From positions 1,860,001 to 1,924,000 of the forward strand of contig NZ_CP023067.1 of the NCBI RefSeq assembly GCF_002288525.1: a stretch of 64,000 bases of DNA, in the 5' to 3' direction. Shown here one piece after another: positions 27,001-35,706 of the stretch. The notes beneath the pieces were generated by a model that was not told the origin of the DNA, made no database searches, and saw only the letters and a program-made list of their open reading frames with translations. Origin of the DNA: Sinorhizobium sojae CCBAU 05684 (GTDB taxonomy: Bacteria; Pseudomonadota; Alphaproteobacteria; Rhizobiales; Rhizobiaceae). Position 1 is the stretch's first letter. The number at the start of each line of letters is the position of its first letter. Position numbers and translations under genes: made by a program.

Positions 27001-27898
27001 CCTGCAAGACCGGCGCCCCCGTCGATTCGAGCACTGTCGGCCGGCGATCGGCACCGGGCGCCGAGACTGCAAAGCCCGTGGCATTCATCACCACGTCAGG
27101 AGCAGCCTCGGCAAAGATCGCCTCGAGCGTGCCGATAGAGACCGCGTCCTTGAGGCTGGAGACGAAGACCGGCAAGGCCCGCATGCCTTCCGCAGCCAGT
27201 GCCTCGATCATCGCTTCGACAGGCTTGGTCTCGCCGCTCTGGACGAGGGCGCGGTAGAAGCAGATGGCAATGGTGGGCGGGCTATCCGTCTGCGGAACGG
27301 TACCCCCGCCGAAACCAACCTGCCGCATCCATTCCCCTACCCCGATCACCCCTGCCCCCGGCCACCAGATGCCGGCCTTGAGCAAGGGCCGCGCCGGTTC
27401 CGGCCTCTCTCCGCCATCGATCAACGCCTCGGCATAGTCGAGGAAAAGGCGCGCATTGTCGGCACCGCCTTCGGTGAAATAGGCCCAGAGACGCTCACGG
27501 TCCTCAGCCGAAACGGTCGAAAAAGGCTCGAGGCCCGCATCGGGCTTGTCGTCGCCGGGCACCACGGCGATCTGGAACTTGTTCGCGATCGCCGCTGCGT
27601 GTAGCGCCTCCAGCACATAGCGGAAATAGCTGGCGCCGCCGAGCGGACGCACGACGATCAGCTTGGCATGCCGTGCCGTCCGCTCGACATAGGTGTCGAC
27701 CGACATCGGATGCATCAGGTTCATCAGGCTGGCAATGCGCAGGCTCTTTGCGCCCGATCGCTGGCGATGGGCGGCGGCGATCGAGGCAATTTCCGTGTCG
27801 GCGGCCGAGAGGAACAGAATATCGGCCGGGCTCTGGCCGAGATCGATCGCTTCATTGCCGTCGGCAATCGTGCCTTTCTGGGCTAGGAGGAGGTGCAT
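24059..27898 (-). CDS. cobN: Cobaltochelatase large subunit (CobN)
   Basis: The protein has 1279 residues, close to the usual CobN size, and is homologous to the magnesium-chelatase H subunit throughout. Recognisable segments are HMGKHGNLEWLPGKALALS in the middle and WIDGVMRHGYKGAFEIA near the C-terminus. With CobS and CobT (not in the window) it inserts cobalt into hydrogenobyrinic acid a,c-diamide using ATP. Start at MHLLLAQKGTIAD with AGGAGGA upstream. It follows cobW after 240 bp of repeat-rich DNA. Confidence 0.97.
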   Translation of the reverse strand: MHLLLAQKGTIADGNEAIDLGQSPADILFLSAADTEIASIAAAHRQRSGAKSLRIASLMNLMHPMSVDTYVERTARHAKLIVVRPLGGASYFRYVLEALHAAAIANKFQIAVVPGDDKPDAGLEPFSTVSAEDRERLWAYFTEGGADNARLFLDYAEALIDGGERPEPARPLLKAGIWWPGAGVIGVGEWMRQVGFGGGTVPQTDSPPTIAICFYRALVQSGETKPVEAMIEALAAEGMRALPVFVSSLKDAVSIGTLEAIFAEAAPDVVMNATGFAVSAPGADRRPTVLESTGAPVLQVIFSGSSRAAWEASPQGLMARDLGMNVALPEVDGRILSRAVSFKAASVYDPLVEANIVGHEPLDDRVQFSARLAANWAKLRRTETDARRIAVVMANYPNRDGRLGNGVGLDTPAGTVEVLRAMAAEGYPAGQVPDDGDALMRFLMAGPTNAASRDREIRESISLNRYRDFFASLPRKIQEEVTERWGAPEADPFFLDDAFALPLARFGDVLVGIQPARGYNIDPKETYHAPDLVPPHGYIAFYAYLRQVFGADAIIHMGKHGNLEWLPGKALALSEACYPEAIFGPTPHLYPFIVNDPGEGTQAKRRTSAVIIDHLTPPLTRAESYGPLKDLEALVDEYYEAAGGDPRRLRLLSRQILDLVRDIGLDHDAGIDRGDSDEAALEKLDAYLCDLKEMQIRDGLHIFGVAPQGRLLTDLTVALARVPRGLSEGGDQSLQRAIAVDAGLGRGAEVTPYGLSAISPLPPQPFDPLDCIHSTPWPGPKPDLLATLSDAPWRTAGDTVERIELLAAKLVSGEIACPEDWTNTRAVLNEVELRLKPSIESSGAAEIKGLLTGLDGRFVPPGPSGAPTRGRPDVLPTGRNFYSVDSRAVPTPAAYELGKKSAELLIRRYLQDHGEWPTSFGLTAWGTSNMRTGGDDIAQALALIGAKPLWDMASRRVTGYEIVPLAVLGRPRVDVTLRISGFFRDAFPDQIALFDKAIRAIGALDEDDADNMIAARMRAEARRLEGEGIDAKEAARRASYRVFGAKPGAYGAGLQALIDEKGWEKRGDLAEAYLTWGGYAYGAGEDGKAERSIFEQRLRSIEAVVQNQDNREHDLLDSDDYYQFEGGMSAAAEHLSGARPAIYHNDHSRPEKPVIRSLEEEIGRVVRARVVNPKWIDGVMRHGYKGAFEIAATVDYMFAFAATTGAVRDHHFEAAYLAYIADEKVLEFLRDKNPAALAELAERLLEAVERGLWSPRSNSARFELSGLAARTGKAGNNRE

Positions 27899-27918
27899 GG
27901 GACCTCCTCGTGAAAACA

Positions 27919-28078
27919 CCCCTCCCCAATCCCTCCCCACCAGGGGGAAGGGCTGGGCGCCTGCGGCCCTCGCCTGCCCGCTTTCCGCCCCTCAGTCTGA
28001 CTGAGCCGTTTTTTACGGAGGTGGAGGCGGCGCGGCAAGGTAAGCCCCTCCCCCTGGTGGGGAGGGGTTGGGGAGGGG
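27919..28078. repeat. 36-nt inverted repeat between cobW and cobN
   Basis: Arms at 27919-27954 and 28043-28078 are complementary except at two positions. Each arm contains the smaller palindrome-like CTCCCCACCAGGGGGA. The loop is 88 nt. It lies within the presumed cobPWNO transcript. Confidence 0.85.
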
Positions 28079-28095
28079 CTCCTATTGGAGGGGTT

Positions 28096-28109
28096 CCTCT
28101 TGCAAGAGG
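28096..28109. repeat. 14-bp perfect palindrome near the cobW stop
   Basis: CCTCTTGCAAGAGG is a perfect palindrome within the cobW-cobN gap, next to the larger inverted repeat. Confidence 0.6.
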
Positions 28110-28141
28110 AGGGGTATTTCGCGTTCAAACCCAAGACCATC

Positions 28142-29206
28142 TCACACGAGCGCCGCGATCGCCGCGCGTACCGCTGCTTCGTCCATGTCGTGCAGGCCGA
28201 TGACGACGAGGCGCGTGCCGCGAGTTTCCCCGGGTGCCCAGGTGCGGTCGTAGTATTGATCGATGCGGCTGCCGACCGCCTGGATCAGGAGCCGCATCGG
28301 CTTGCCGGGCACATCGGCAAAACCCTTGAGACGCAGTATGTCGTGCTCGGCGATGACGCTCTTCAGCCGCTCGACGAATCCGGCCGGGTCCGTGATCGCA
28401 CCGACTTCGACGACGAAGCTCTCGAACTCGTCGTGGTCGTGTTCCTCACCTGCCTCGTGCTCCATTTCGTGATGCGACTTGCGATTGGCGATCTCGTCCT
28501 CCGTGCCGACGCCGAGGCCGAGCAGGATGGCGGCGGCAACCTCGCCGTTCCGCGCCTCGATCATTGCCGGCCTGCGGCGGATGCGGGAGGCGACCTCCTC
28601 GCGCACGGCCTTCACCCCATCGACATCGATGAGGTCGGTCTTGTTGAGGACGATCAGGTCGGCGGCGGTCAGTTGGTCCTCGAAAAGTTCCTCGAGCGGG
28701 CTCTCATGGTCGAGATTGTCGTCATTGGCGCGCAGCGCATCGACCTTGTCGTGATCGTCGGCAAAGCGTCCGGCAGCGACCGCGGCGCTGTCCACGACGG
28801 TGACAACGCCATCGACCGTCACTTCGCTGCGAATGTCCGGCCAGTTGAAGGCGGCGACCAGCGGCTGCGGCAGCGCAAGACCCGACGTCTCGATGACGAT
28901 ATGGTCGGGGCGATTCTCGCGCTCGAGCAGCTTCGTCATGGTCGGGATGAAGTCGTCGGCGACGGTGCAGCAGATGCAGCCATTGGTGAGCTCGATGATG
29001 TCCTCCTCCGAGCAGGCCTCGGCGCCGCAGCCCTTCAAGACGTCGCCGTCGACCCCGAGATCGCCGAATTCGTTGATGATGAGCGCGATGCGCTTGCCGT
29101 CGGCATTCTGCAACAGGTTGCGGATCATCGTCGTCTTGCCGGCTCCGAGGAAGCCGGTAATGACGGTGGCCGGGATCTTGCCCTGCTGGGCCTTTGCGCG
29201 TGTCAT
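28142..29206 (-). CDS. cobW: CobW-type G3E GTPase, cobalt metallochaperone
   Basis: The protein has 354 residues. GTPase motifs are GFLGAGKTT (P-loop), the CICC metal site, ETSGLALP and LNKTDL. A His/Glu-rich insert (HHEMEHEAGEEHDHDE, around residue 240) suits metal binding. It probably delivers cobalt to the CobN chelatase. I use ATG at 29206, 2 bp after the cobP stop; a TTG two codons earlier is possible. Confidence 0.94.
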   Translation of the reverse strand: MTRAKAQQGKIPATVITGFLGAGKTTMIRNLLQNADGKRIALIINEFGDLGVDGDVLKGCGAEACSEEDIIELTNGCICCTVADDFIPTMTKLLERENRPDHIVIETSGLALPQPLVAAFNWPDIRSEVTVDGVVTVVDSAAVAAGRFADDHDKVDALRANDDNLDHESPLEELFEDQLTAADLIVLNKTDLIDVDGVKAVREEVASRIRRRPAMIEARNGEVAAAILLGLGVGTEDEIANRKSHHEMEHEAGEEHDHDEFESFVVEVGAITDPAGFVERLKSVIAEHDILRLKGFADVPGKPMRLLIQAVGSRIDQYYDRTWAPGETRGTRLVVIGLHDMDEAAVRAAIAALV

Positions 29207-29208
29207 GG

Positions 29209-29736
29209 TCAACCTTTCATTTTCAGCGGCAGTCCGGCCGCGACGAAATAGACTTCGGCGGATTTCTCCGCGACGATCTGGTGGAGCCGGCCCGCATGGT
29301 CTCGAAATTCGCGCGCCATGCGGTTTTCCGGGACGATGCCGAGGCCGACTTCATTGGAAACGAAAACAAGACGGGCCCGAGCGCCCGGCAGGAAGGCGGC
29401 GAGAGTCGCGAACTCCGCCGCCATGTCGCGCCCCTCCATCATCAGGTTCGTGACCCAAAGCGTCAGGCAGTCGACGAGGACGGCGTGCTCCGGCGCATCG
29501 ATGTGGCTGAGCAGACCGACGAGGTCGAGCGGCTCCTCATGGGTCGTCCAGCCTTTGCCCTGCCGCGCCGCCTGGTGATGGACGATGCGGTCGCGCATCT
29601 CCTCGTCGAATGCGCGCCCGGTCGCGACATAATGCATCGACAGACCGCTGCCTTCGACGAGTCTTTCGGCAAAGCCGGACTTGCCGGAGCGGGCACCGCC
29701 GAGGACGAGCGTCGGGCCGACATTGGAGAGGGTCAT
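29209..29736 (-). CDS. cobP: Adenosylcobinamide kinase / phosphate guanylyltransferase (CobP/CobU)
   Basis: The protein has 175 residues. The P-loop is [15 protein letters not shown] near residue 11, and the [21 protein letters not shown] segment is the family signature. It phosphorylates adenosylcobinamide and adds GMP in nucleotide-loop assembly. First gene of cobP-cobW-cobN-cobO behind a cobalamin riboswitch. Confidence 0.95.
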   Translation of the reverse strand: MTLSNVGPTLVLGGARSGKSGFAERLVEGSGLSMHYVATGRAFDEEMRDRIVHHQAARQGKGWTTHEEPLDLVGLLSHIDAPEHAVLVDCLTLWVTNLMMEGRDMAAEFATLAAFLPGARARLVFVSNEVGLGIVPENRMAREFRDHAGRLHQIVAEKSAEVYFVAAGLPLKMKG

Positions 29737-29879
29737 GCGAAAAGCCTCAGTTCACGAATGACCAAGGCAGAAAGCAATGCGCTAGGCGCCCGCGGGTCGC
29801 GGGACGGAGAAATCTGAAAGCCACGACAACCTCCGTGCTGGCATCGGGGACAATTCTCCCCTCGGGCGGGATGCCCTGA

Positions 29880-30245
29880 CGGATGGCAGGTCTCCTGGCT
29901 CACGGCTTCACGGGCCAAGGCATCACACGGAACAGCGCGACGATGCCTGGACCCGAACGGGTCCGCCTCACCTTCCCAGTGCTTACGGCTTCGTGAAAGG
30001 CGGACGATTCGTAGAAGAAGAGGCGTCCTGCCCGGCTGATCACGATGCCACACCAGTGGCTTTTCCGGCACGCCACCGCTCCCCGGTGAAACTGCCCATG
30101 CAGTCCATCGAAGAGAGGATGGGCATACCCGATAGCGGCCCCTGACCGTTCTACAGTCGCGGGGTCGGCTGCGATAAGGGCGCCCGGTGTGGGTCCGCCC
30201 CGCCGCATTCCCATTTACTCCCTCGCACCGGCCCGGCACGAGGGA
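29880..30245 (-). ncRNA. Cobalamin (B12) riboswitch upstream of cobPWNO
   Basis: Read on the minus strand, the B12 box AGCCAGGAGACCTGCC lies at 29900-29885, exactly as in the family consensus. Upstream on that strand are the CCCGCGACTGTAGA core element and GCCACTGGTGTGGC (about 30060). The element lies 145 bp before cobP. Adenosylcobalamin binding should lower expression of cobP, cobW, cobN and cobO. The outer limits are approximate, and the span is longer than most members, suggesting an extra peripheral stem. Confidence 0.93.
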
Positions 30246-30330
30246 ACCATCCAATTCCCGTTAATTATGAAGCCCTGGCTGCGATGTCAATCGACGCCCT
30301 GCGACGCGTTGCCCGCGAATTGCGCCAGAT

Positions 30331-30385
30331 GCCCTCCGTTCGTCCTCCAGGACGCACAAGGGGCGCTGCAACTTTTTGAATCTAC
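30331..30385. repeat. Partial RIME-like mosaic repeat
   Basis: GTCCTCCAGGACGCACAAGG followed by GCGCTGCAACTTTTTGAATC matches the GC-rich half of the other copies. It lies between the riboswitch promoter region and the FecR gene. Confidence 0.6.
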
Positions 30386-30406
30386 GGGGTCGTGGCTACT
30401 CACAAC

Positions 30407-30427
30407 AGGTGAGCAGACACTGCTTAC
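30407..30427. promoter_or_regulatory. Inverted repeat, possible operator upstream of the FecR gene
   Basis: GGTGAGCAG, three bases, then CTGCTTACC: 9-bp arms with a single mismatch. It lies 107 bp upstream of the FecR-domain gene and could be a dimeric repressor or activator site. Confidence 0.45.
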
Positions 30428-30498
30428 CACCGCATGGTAAAAAGCACCGTCTGGAGCTGACCGCGGTGAAGGTGCAGCTCCCGTCTGCCGATCATGTC

Positions 30499-30521
30499 CG
30501 CGAACCTCAAGGAGGTTCGCG
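30499..30521 (+). promoter_or_regulatory. 5'UTR hairpin just before the FecR-gene ribosome binding site
   Basis: CGCGAACC and GGTTCGCG form an 8-bp stem with a 7-nt loop, ending two bases before the GGAGGG site of the gene at 30534. It may tune translation or mRNA stability. Confidence 0.5.
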
Positions 30522-30533
30522 TCGGAGGGTGCG

Positions 30534-31517
30534 ATGTCGTATCTGCGTCGTGCCGTAATTGTTGGGTTGAGTTTTGCGCTTGCTGGCTCCCCCCCGGCAG
30601 GCGCGGCCGAACCGGTAGGCCAAGCGGTCCGCATCAAGACCGAGGTCAGGGGCGCGGCCGGCCCGCTCGCCGTGCAGGACGCGGTGCACCGCGACGAGCG
30701 GATATCGACATCCAGGTCCGGCCTCGGCCAGTTCGTCTTCCGGGATGGCAGCAAGCTCGCGCTCGGCGCCGGCTCCTCCGTAGTCATCGACCGGTTCGTC
30801 TTCGACGACTCGAAAACCGTGCAGAATCTGACGATTGCGGCGGCGAAGGGAACGTTCCGCTGGATCAGCGGCAATTCCAGGCACTCCGCCTACCGGATCC
30901 TGACGCCGGCCGGAACGATCGGCGTTCGCGGCACCGTATTCGACTTCTATGTCGGCGGCGACGGCACGACGGCCGTCGTGCTGCTGTCGGGCGCGGCCGA
31001 CTTTTGCGGCCGCGGCGGCTGCCGGCAACTGACGCGCCGCTGCGACTGCGTGATCGCAAAACCCAACGGCGCGATGTCGGACACCCGGCCGGTCAATCGC
31101 GGCACGCTCAGGGCGCTTGGCAACCCGCGGGCATTGCCGTTCCTGTCGGGCCAGCAACGGCTTTCGTCTGGCTGGAGCGGCAGCGGCTGCGGCCTTGCGG
31201 CTGCCCTTCAAATCCGGCCCGACAAGCTTCCGCCGCCGCGCGTCGACCAGGCGCCGATTACCCCGGAACCCGGGGAGCCTGTAAGGCCGCCCAAGCCGAA
31301 GCCGCACAAGCCGGACAGGCCTCATAAGCCCCATAAGCCTGACAAGCCTGACAAGCCTGGCAAACCGGACAGGCCGGACAGGCCTGATAGGCCTGATAGG
31401 CCCGACCGACCGGATAGGCCGGATCATCCGAACGGCCACTCTCGCCCGGACAGGCCCGACCGACCCGACAGACCGGATCGCCCAGACAGACCGGACAGGC
31501 CGGCCCGGTGGAAATGA
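30534..31517 (+). CDS. Secreted FecR-domain protein with Pro-Asp-Arg repeat tail
   Basis: The protein has 327 residues. A signal peptide (cleavage near AGAAEP, residue ~25) is followed by a FecR domain (residues ~35-150; DGSKLALGAGSSVVIDRF, TPAGTIGVRGTVFDFY). A cysteine cluster follows (CGRGGCRQLTRRCDC). The last ~75 residues are a low-complexity tail, first PHKPDKP-like and then tandem PDR. This is a stand-alone periplasmic FecR, not an anti-sigma factor, since no membrane helix or sigma gene is present. It converges 9 bp from a CHASE2 adenylate cyclase, a recurrent partnership. Confidence 0.85.
   Translation: MSYLRRAVIVGLSFALAGSPPAGAAEPVGQAVRIKTEVRGAAGPLAVQDAVHRDERISTSRSGLGQFVFRDGSKLALGAGSSVVIDRFVFDDSKTVQNLTIAAAKGTFRWISGNSRHSAYRILTPAGTIGVRGTVFDFYVGGDGTTAVVLLSGAADFCGRGGCRQLTRRCDCVIAKPNGAMSDTRPVNRGTLRALGNPRALPFLSGQQRLSSGWSGSGCGLAAALQIRPDKLPPPRVDQAPITPEPGEPVRPPKPKPHKPDRPHKPHKPDKPDKPGKPDRPDRPDRPDRPDRPDRPDHPNGHSRPDRPDRPDRPDRPDRPDRPARWK
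31310..31512. repeat. 9-bp in-frame tandem repeat in the FecR-gene tail
   Basis: Degenerate copies of GACAGGCCG/GACCGACCG/GATAGGCCT encode Pro-Asp-Arg (earlier, Pro-His/Asp-Lys) units. Since the period is three codons, copy-number changes would keep the frame. Confidence 0.8.
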
Positions 31518-31526
31518 GGGCGGAAC

Positions 31527-33695
31527 TCACTCGCCTGCCCCTCCCCTTTCCGTCTCTTCGGCAGGAAAGTGGTCGGCGCGGCGCGGGATGCGGCGATAGA
31601 ACTCCTCAAGTCCGGGTGCCAAGCCGCCGGCCTTGAGTTTCGCCATGCTCAGAATACGGCGCGTATCGGGCGAACGCACCTGCAGAGCCGCGATCAGCTG
31701 CCCATGAATGCGCTGCAGCTCGAAGAATTCCGGGGACGTGGCAAGCGCCTTGCCGCCGACCACGGCGAAAAGCCTCGTTCGCGTCGTCTTGCCCTTGAGA
31801 GGCAGAGCCCCGGCATCGAGCAGGGCGCAGCCACCGAGGGCCTTTGCCGTCGTTTCGGATACGAGAATGTCGAAGCCGATGTCCTTGCAGGCGCTTTCGA
31901 TGCGGGCGGCGACATTCACGGCGTCGCCCACCGCCGAATAGTTGAAATGTATTTCCGCTCCCATATTGCCGACGCAGGCGAGTCCCGTATGGATGCCGAC
32001 CCCGATCGCGACCTTGCGCTCGTCACCAAAGCCGAAGGCATCGGCCTCGTTGAGCCGGGCGAGCGTCTCGCGCATGGCCAGCGCCGCATGGACGGCCTTG
32101 CCGGGGTGCCCCGCTACGTCGACCGGCGCGTTCCAGAAGGCCATGATCGAATCGCCGATGAACTTGTCGAGCGTGCCCTCATTGTCGATCACGTGGTGGC
32201 TCAGCGCGTCGAGCAGCCTGTTGAGAAAGTGCACCACTTCCGTCGGCGCCAGGCGCTCGCTGATCTCGGTGAAATTGCGCACGTCGACGAACATCAGCGT
32301 GAGCTCCCGGTCGTCGCCGCCGAGGCGCAAGGCGTTTCGCGTGTGCTCGATCCGGTAGAGCAAAGAGGGAGACAGGTACTGCCCGAAGGCACGCCGGACG
32401 ACGCGCCGCTCCCGGTCGCTCACCAGGAAGCGGTAGGCCGTTGCTGCGAAATGGATGATCGAACCGAAGACGATCGGCGCCAGCGGATCGAAGAGAAGCC
32501 CGCCATGGACGAAGGCGAGCCATGAGGCAACGAGCGCGAGCACGGTGATCAGCAGGCCGCAGGCCAGCGCCACGGCCGGGCTGACGAAGGTCGTGAGCAG
32601 GACGAGCAGGCTGCCTGCGACTGCAACCGACAGGATTTCGAGTCCGTCGGCCCAATCCGGGCGGGAGAGAAAGCGTCCGGATAGGATCTGCTCGACGGTC
32701 TGCGCGTGCAGCGACACGCCGGGAACATTATCTCCAAGAGCGGTTGCACGGATATCCAGCAAGCCGGCGGCCGAGGTGCCGACGAAGACGATGCTGCCTC
32801 CGATTGCAGCCCTCGCTTCCGTCGCGGCGCTGCCCGGAGCAAGGACCTCGGCGGCCGAGACATATCTCTCCGGCCGATCCGGGCTCACATAGAGCCAGAG
32901 CTCTCCGGCCGCCGTCACCGGTACGACGAAATCGCCGACCCTGATCAGCGTTATCGTGTCCGCCACATCCGTTGCCCCCGCGAGGAGATAGGTCGAGGCG
33001 CCTTGCGCGACCCGCAGAGCCTCAAGGGCGAGATTGGGATAGAGCTGCTCGCCGTCGCTCAAGAGCAACGGCACGGCGCGCACGACGGCGGAGGAACTTT
33101 CGGGATTGAGGCTGATATGGCCGACGCCGGCCGCATTCGTTTCGAGTTCCGGCCTGATCGGCGTTGCCGCGGCGAGCCTGGGCGGCGCATCGAAGGGGCT
33201 TTCGCCCGTGAAGGCAAAGCCCGCCTTTACCGGCGGTCGATAGTTTCCACTATTGGAAAGTCCGAAGCCAAGCACGACCGGCTTTCCCGCGATCGCCCGC
33301 GCAAACGTCTCGTCATTGTCCGGCAGGCGGGCGACGAGCGCCGGATCCAGGTCTCCGACGTCGCGCATGACGCTCCGAGGCGAAAGACGATCCGGTTCGG
33401 CGAAGAGAATATCGAAGGCAATGACGGCCGCGCCCATTTCGGTAAGCCGATCGACCAGATCCGCCATCCGGTCTCTCGGCCAGGGCCACTGGCCGAATTG
33501 CTCGAGCGACGCCTCGTCGATGTCGACGACGCGCACCGGGAGTACCTCGAAAGGCCGCGGCGCGAGGCGCTGATACTCGTCGAACGTGACTTCGCGGGCG
33601 AATTTCAGCAATGGCGGATCACTGGTCCGCAGCATTGTCAGTGCCGCGACGATTGCCAGGCCGAGAAGGACGCAAACGAGCTGCGCGCGTGTCAT
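31527..33695 (-). CDS. CHASE2-domain membrane adenylate/guanylate cyclase (class III)
   Basis: The protein has 722 residues. One N-terminal helix is followed by a periplasmic CHASE2 sensor (residues ~30-330; VRVVDIDEASLEQFGQWPWPR, AVIAFDILFAEPD), three helices (~340-410) and a class III cyclase domain (~465-630). The metal-binding Asp pair is in LMFVDVRNFTEI and in DKFIGDSIMAFWN. It makes cAMP (or cGMP) in response to an unknown periplasmic cue. It converges with the secreted FecR protein gene, a plausible ligand or partner. Start at MTRAQLVCVLLGL. Confidence 0.92.
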   Translation of the reverse strand: MTRAQLVCVLLGLAIVAALTMLRTSDPPLLKFAREVTFDEYQRLAPRPFEVLPVRVVDIDEASLEQFGQWPWPRDRMADLVDRLTEMGAAVIAFDILFAEPDRLSPRSVMRDVGDLDPALVARLPDNDETFARAIAGKPVVLGFGLSNSGNYRPPVKAGFAFTGESPFDAPPRLAAATPIRPELETNAAGVGHISLNPESSSAVVRAVPLLLSDGEQLYPNLALEALRVAQGASTYLLAGATDVADTITLIRVGDFVVPVTAAGELWLYVSPDRPERYVSAAEVLAPGSAATEARAAIGGSIVFVGTSAAGLLDIRATALGDNVPGVSLHAQTVEQILSGRFLSRPDWADGLEILSVAVAGSLLVLLTTFVSPAVALACGLLITVLALVASWLAFVHGGLLFDPLAPIVFGSIIHFAATAYRFLVSDRERRVVRRAFGQYLSPSLLYRIEHTRNALRLGGDDRELTLMFVDVRNFTEISERLAPTEVVHFLNRLLDALSHHVIDNEGTLDKFIGDSIMAFWNAPVDVAGHPGKAVHAALAMRETLARLNEADAFGFGDERKVAIGVGIHTGLACVGNMGAEIHFNYSAVGDAVNVAARIESACKDIGFDILVSETTAKALGGCALLDAGALPLKGKTTRTRLFAVVGGKALATSPEFFELQRIHGQLIAALQVRSPDTRRILSMAKLKAGGLAPGLEEFYRRIPRRADHFPAEETERGGAGE

Positions 33696-33875
33696 GGCTG
33701 CGGTCCGAGCTTTTCCTGCGGGTCCGCACCCCATGCGCCCCGGGGAAACCATCTGCCGCCGCTTGCGCCATGCTGCATCTAATGCGGCGGCGGCGCAATC
33801 ATGAACAATCGTGGTAGGCGCGTAAGGACGACGGGCTCCGCGGTGGCTTCGCAGACTTGTTGGTGAAGGGCGTGC

Positions 33876-35330
33876 CTAGCCGAACAACTGATCGAGCCAG
33901 TCCCGATCGAGCACCGTATCGAGCTCTGCGGCGATATCGTCGAGTGCGCCATCGACCGATTGGCGGTAGCTCGCGCCCCCGCCCTCGATCCCGAAGCTCT
34001 GGAGCAGCGCGGCGCGATAGGCATCGCTGCCGAAAAGGCCGTGCAGATAGGTGCCCATCACCCTGCCGTCCGCCGACATCGCCCCGTCGGGGCGACCGTC
34101 GATCAAGACCGGTGCGCGGTCGCAATCCGGCCCCGTCGTCCTGCCGAGGTGGATCTCGTAGCCTTCGAGCGCCACGTCGTGCTGCAGCGACCGAGCGCGG
34201 CTGTTGCGCACGGTCTTTTCCGGTGCCATCTCGGTCTCGACTGCAAGCAGGCCGAGGCCGGCGATCTCACGCTCGCTGCCTTCAATGCCGAGCGGATCGG
34301 TGACGCGGCTGCCGAGCATCTGATAGCCTCCGCATATGCCGATCACCCTGCCCCCGCGCCGCACATGCCGCTCGAGGTCGCGGTCCCAGCCCTGGGCGCG
34401 GAAGTCCTTGAGGTCCGCGATGGTCGATTTCGAGCCCGGGATGACGACCAGCCCTGCATCCGCGGGAAGCGGTATACCCGGCCGGACGAAGACGAGGTCG
34501 ACCTCCGGCTCGCCGGCCAATGGATCGAGATCATCGAAATTGGCGATCCGCGACAGCACCGGAACGGCGACCTTCAGCGCCTTTTCGCTGCCGCGCGCCA
34601 ATCTCTCCAGCACGACGGAGTCCTCCGCCGGCAAACGTCCGGCGCTCTTCAGCCACGGCACCACGCCGAAGCAGGGCCAGCCGGTGAATCGCCCGATTGC
34701 CGCCACCCCGTCGTCGAAGAGCGAGACATCGCCGCGGAACTTGTTGATGAGATAGCCGGTAATCATCTGCCGGTCTTCCTCCGGCAGGATCGCATGCGTG
34801 CCGACGAGCGAGGCGATGACGCCGCCCCGGTCGATGTCGCCGACGAGAACGACCGGCACGCCGGCGCGGATCGCAAAGCCCATGTTGGCGATGTCGCCAG
34901 GGCGCAGGTTGATTTCAGCGGGCGACCCCGCCCCTTCGACCACGACGAGATCGGCGCCGGCGGAGACGAGCTCGAAGCTCTCCATCACCGCGCCGAGAAG
35001 CTTCGGCTTCAGCGCCTGATATTCCCGACCCTTGGCCTGGCCGGCGACCTTGCCCTGCAGGATGATCTGGCTGCCCACGTCCGATTGCGGCTTCAGGAGC
35101 ACCGGGTTCATGTGCACCGATGACGGCACGCGGGCCGCGAGCGACTGCAGCCATTGCGCACGGCCGATCTCCCCGCCGTCATCGGAGACGGCGGCATTGT
35201 TCGACATGTTCTGTGGCTTGAAGGGCCTGACCTTGAGGCCGCGATTCGAGGCAAGCCGGCAGAGCCCGGCCACCAGTACCGATTTTCCGACATCCGAGCC
35301 GGTGCCCTGCAGCATGATCGTTCGCGTCAT
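33876..35330 (-). CDS. cobQ: Cobyric acid synthase (CobQ)
   Basis: The protein has 484 residues. The dethiobiotin-synthetase-like P-loop is [14 protein letters not shown] at the N-terminus. The glutaminase domain carries its Cys in [13 protein letters not shown] near residue 330. It amidates side chains b, d, e and g of adenosyl-cobyrinic diamide. It stands alone here, away from the other cob operons, and no riboswitch signature is visible upstream. Confidence 0.96.
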   Translation of the reverse strand: MTRTIMLQGTGSDVGKSVLVAGLCRLASNRGLKVRPFKPQNMSNNAAVSDDGGEIGRAQWLQSLAARVPSSVHMNPVLLKPQSDVGSQIILQGKVAGQAKGREYQALKPKLLGAVMESFELVSAGADLVVVEGAGSPAEINLRPGDIANMGFAIRAGVPVVLVGDIDRGGVIASLVGTHAILPEEDRQMITGYLINKFRGDVSLFDDGVAAIGRFTGWPCFGVVPWLKSAGRLPAEDSVVLERLARGSEKALKVAVPVLSRIANFDDLDPLAGEPEVDLVFVRPGIPLPADAGLVVIPGSKSTIADLKDFRAQGWDRDLERHVRRGGRVIGICGGYQMLGSRVTDPLGIEGSEREIAGLGLLAVETEMAPEKTVRNSRARSLQHDVALEGYEIHLGRTTGPDCDRAPVLIDGRPDGAMSADGRVMGTYLHGLFGSDAYRAALLQSFGIEGGGASYRQSVDGALDDIAAELDTVLDRDWLDQLFG

Positions 35331-35706
35331 GCCTTCCCCGTATCATCCAAAGCTTCGGACGCAAAGAAACGGCAGCGGCTTTTTCCGGGCTGGCGGCGAC
35401 AAAATGTGCAACGACGCCCCGCACGACTGAGCGGATTGGTCACCGGAGGCTGACGAAAGAATGGTCCGGCACGCAACACCTGATCCGGACCTGAGGCAGT
35501 TGCCCGCCGCAGGCAAACAATTAGCCTGACATCCTTACCGGATCGTTATTGAGAGCTTAAGCAAAGGTGAATTCCGCATTTTTGCTCGCCCGTACCCGAA
35601 GCCGCTGCCGCAAGTCTTTTGCCATTGGATCGGTTACGGGTTAAAGAAGCATACAGTAGGGTCGGAAAGCCGCTTGACCGGAGACGTAGCGAAAGATCGT
35701 GACGCC
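35331..35706. other. Divergent intergenic region, cobQ / betaine-type binding protein
   Basis: It holds the two promoters. One inverted repeat is visible: GGTCCGG at 35463-35469 with CCGGACC at 35485-35491. No B12 box was found. No small gene is convincing. Confidence 0.45.
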
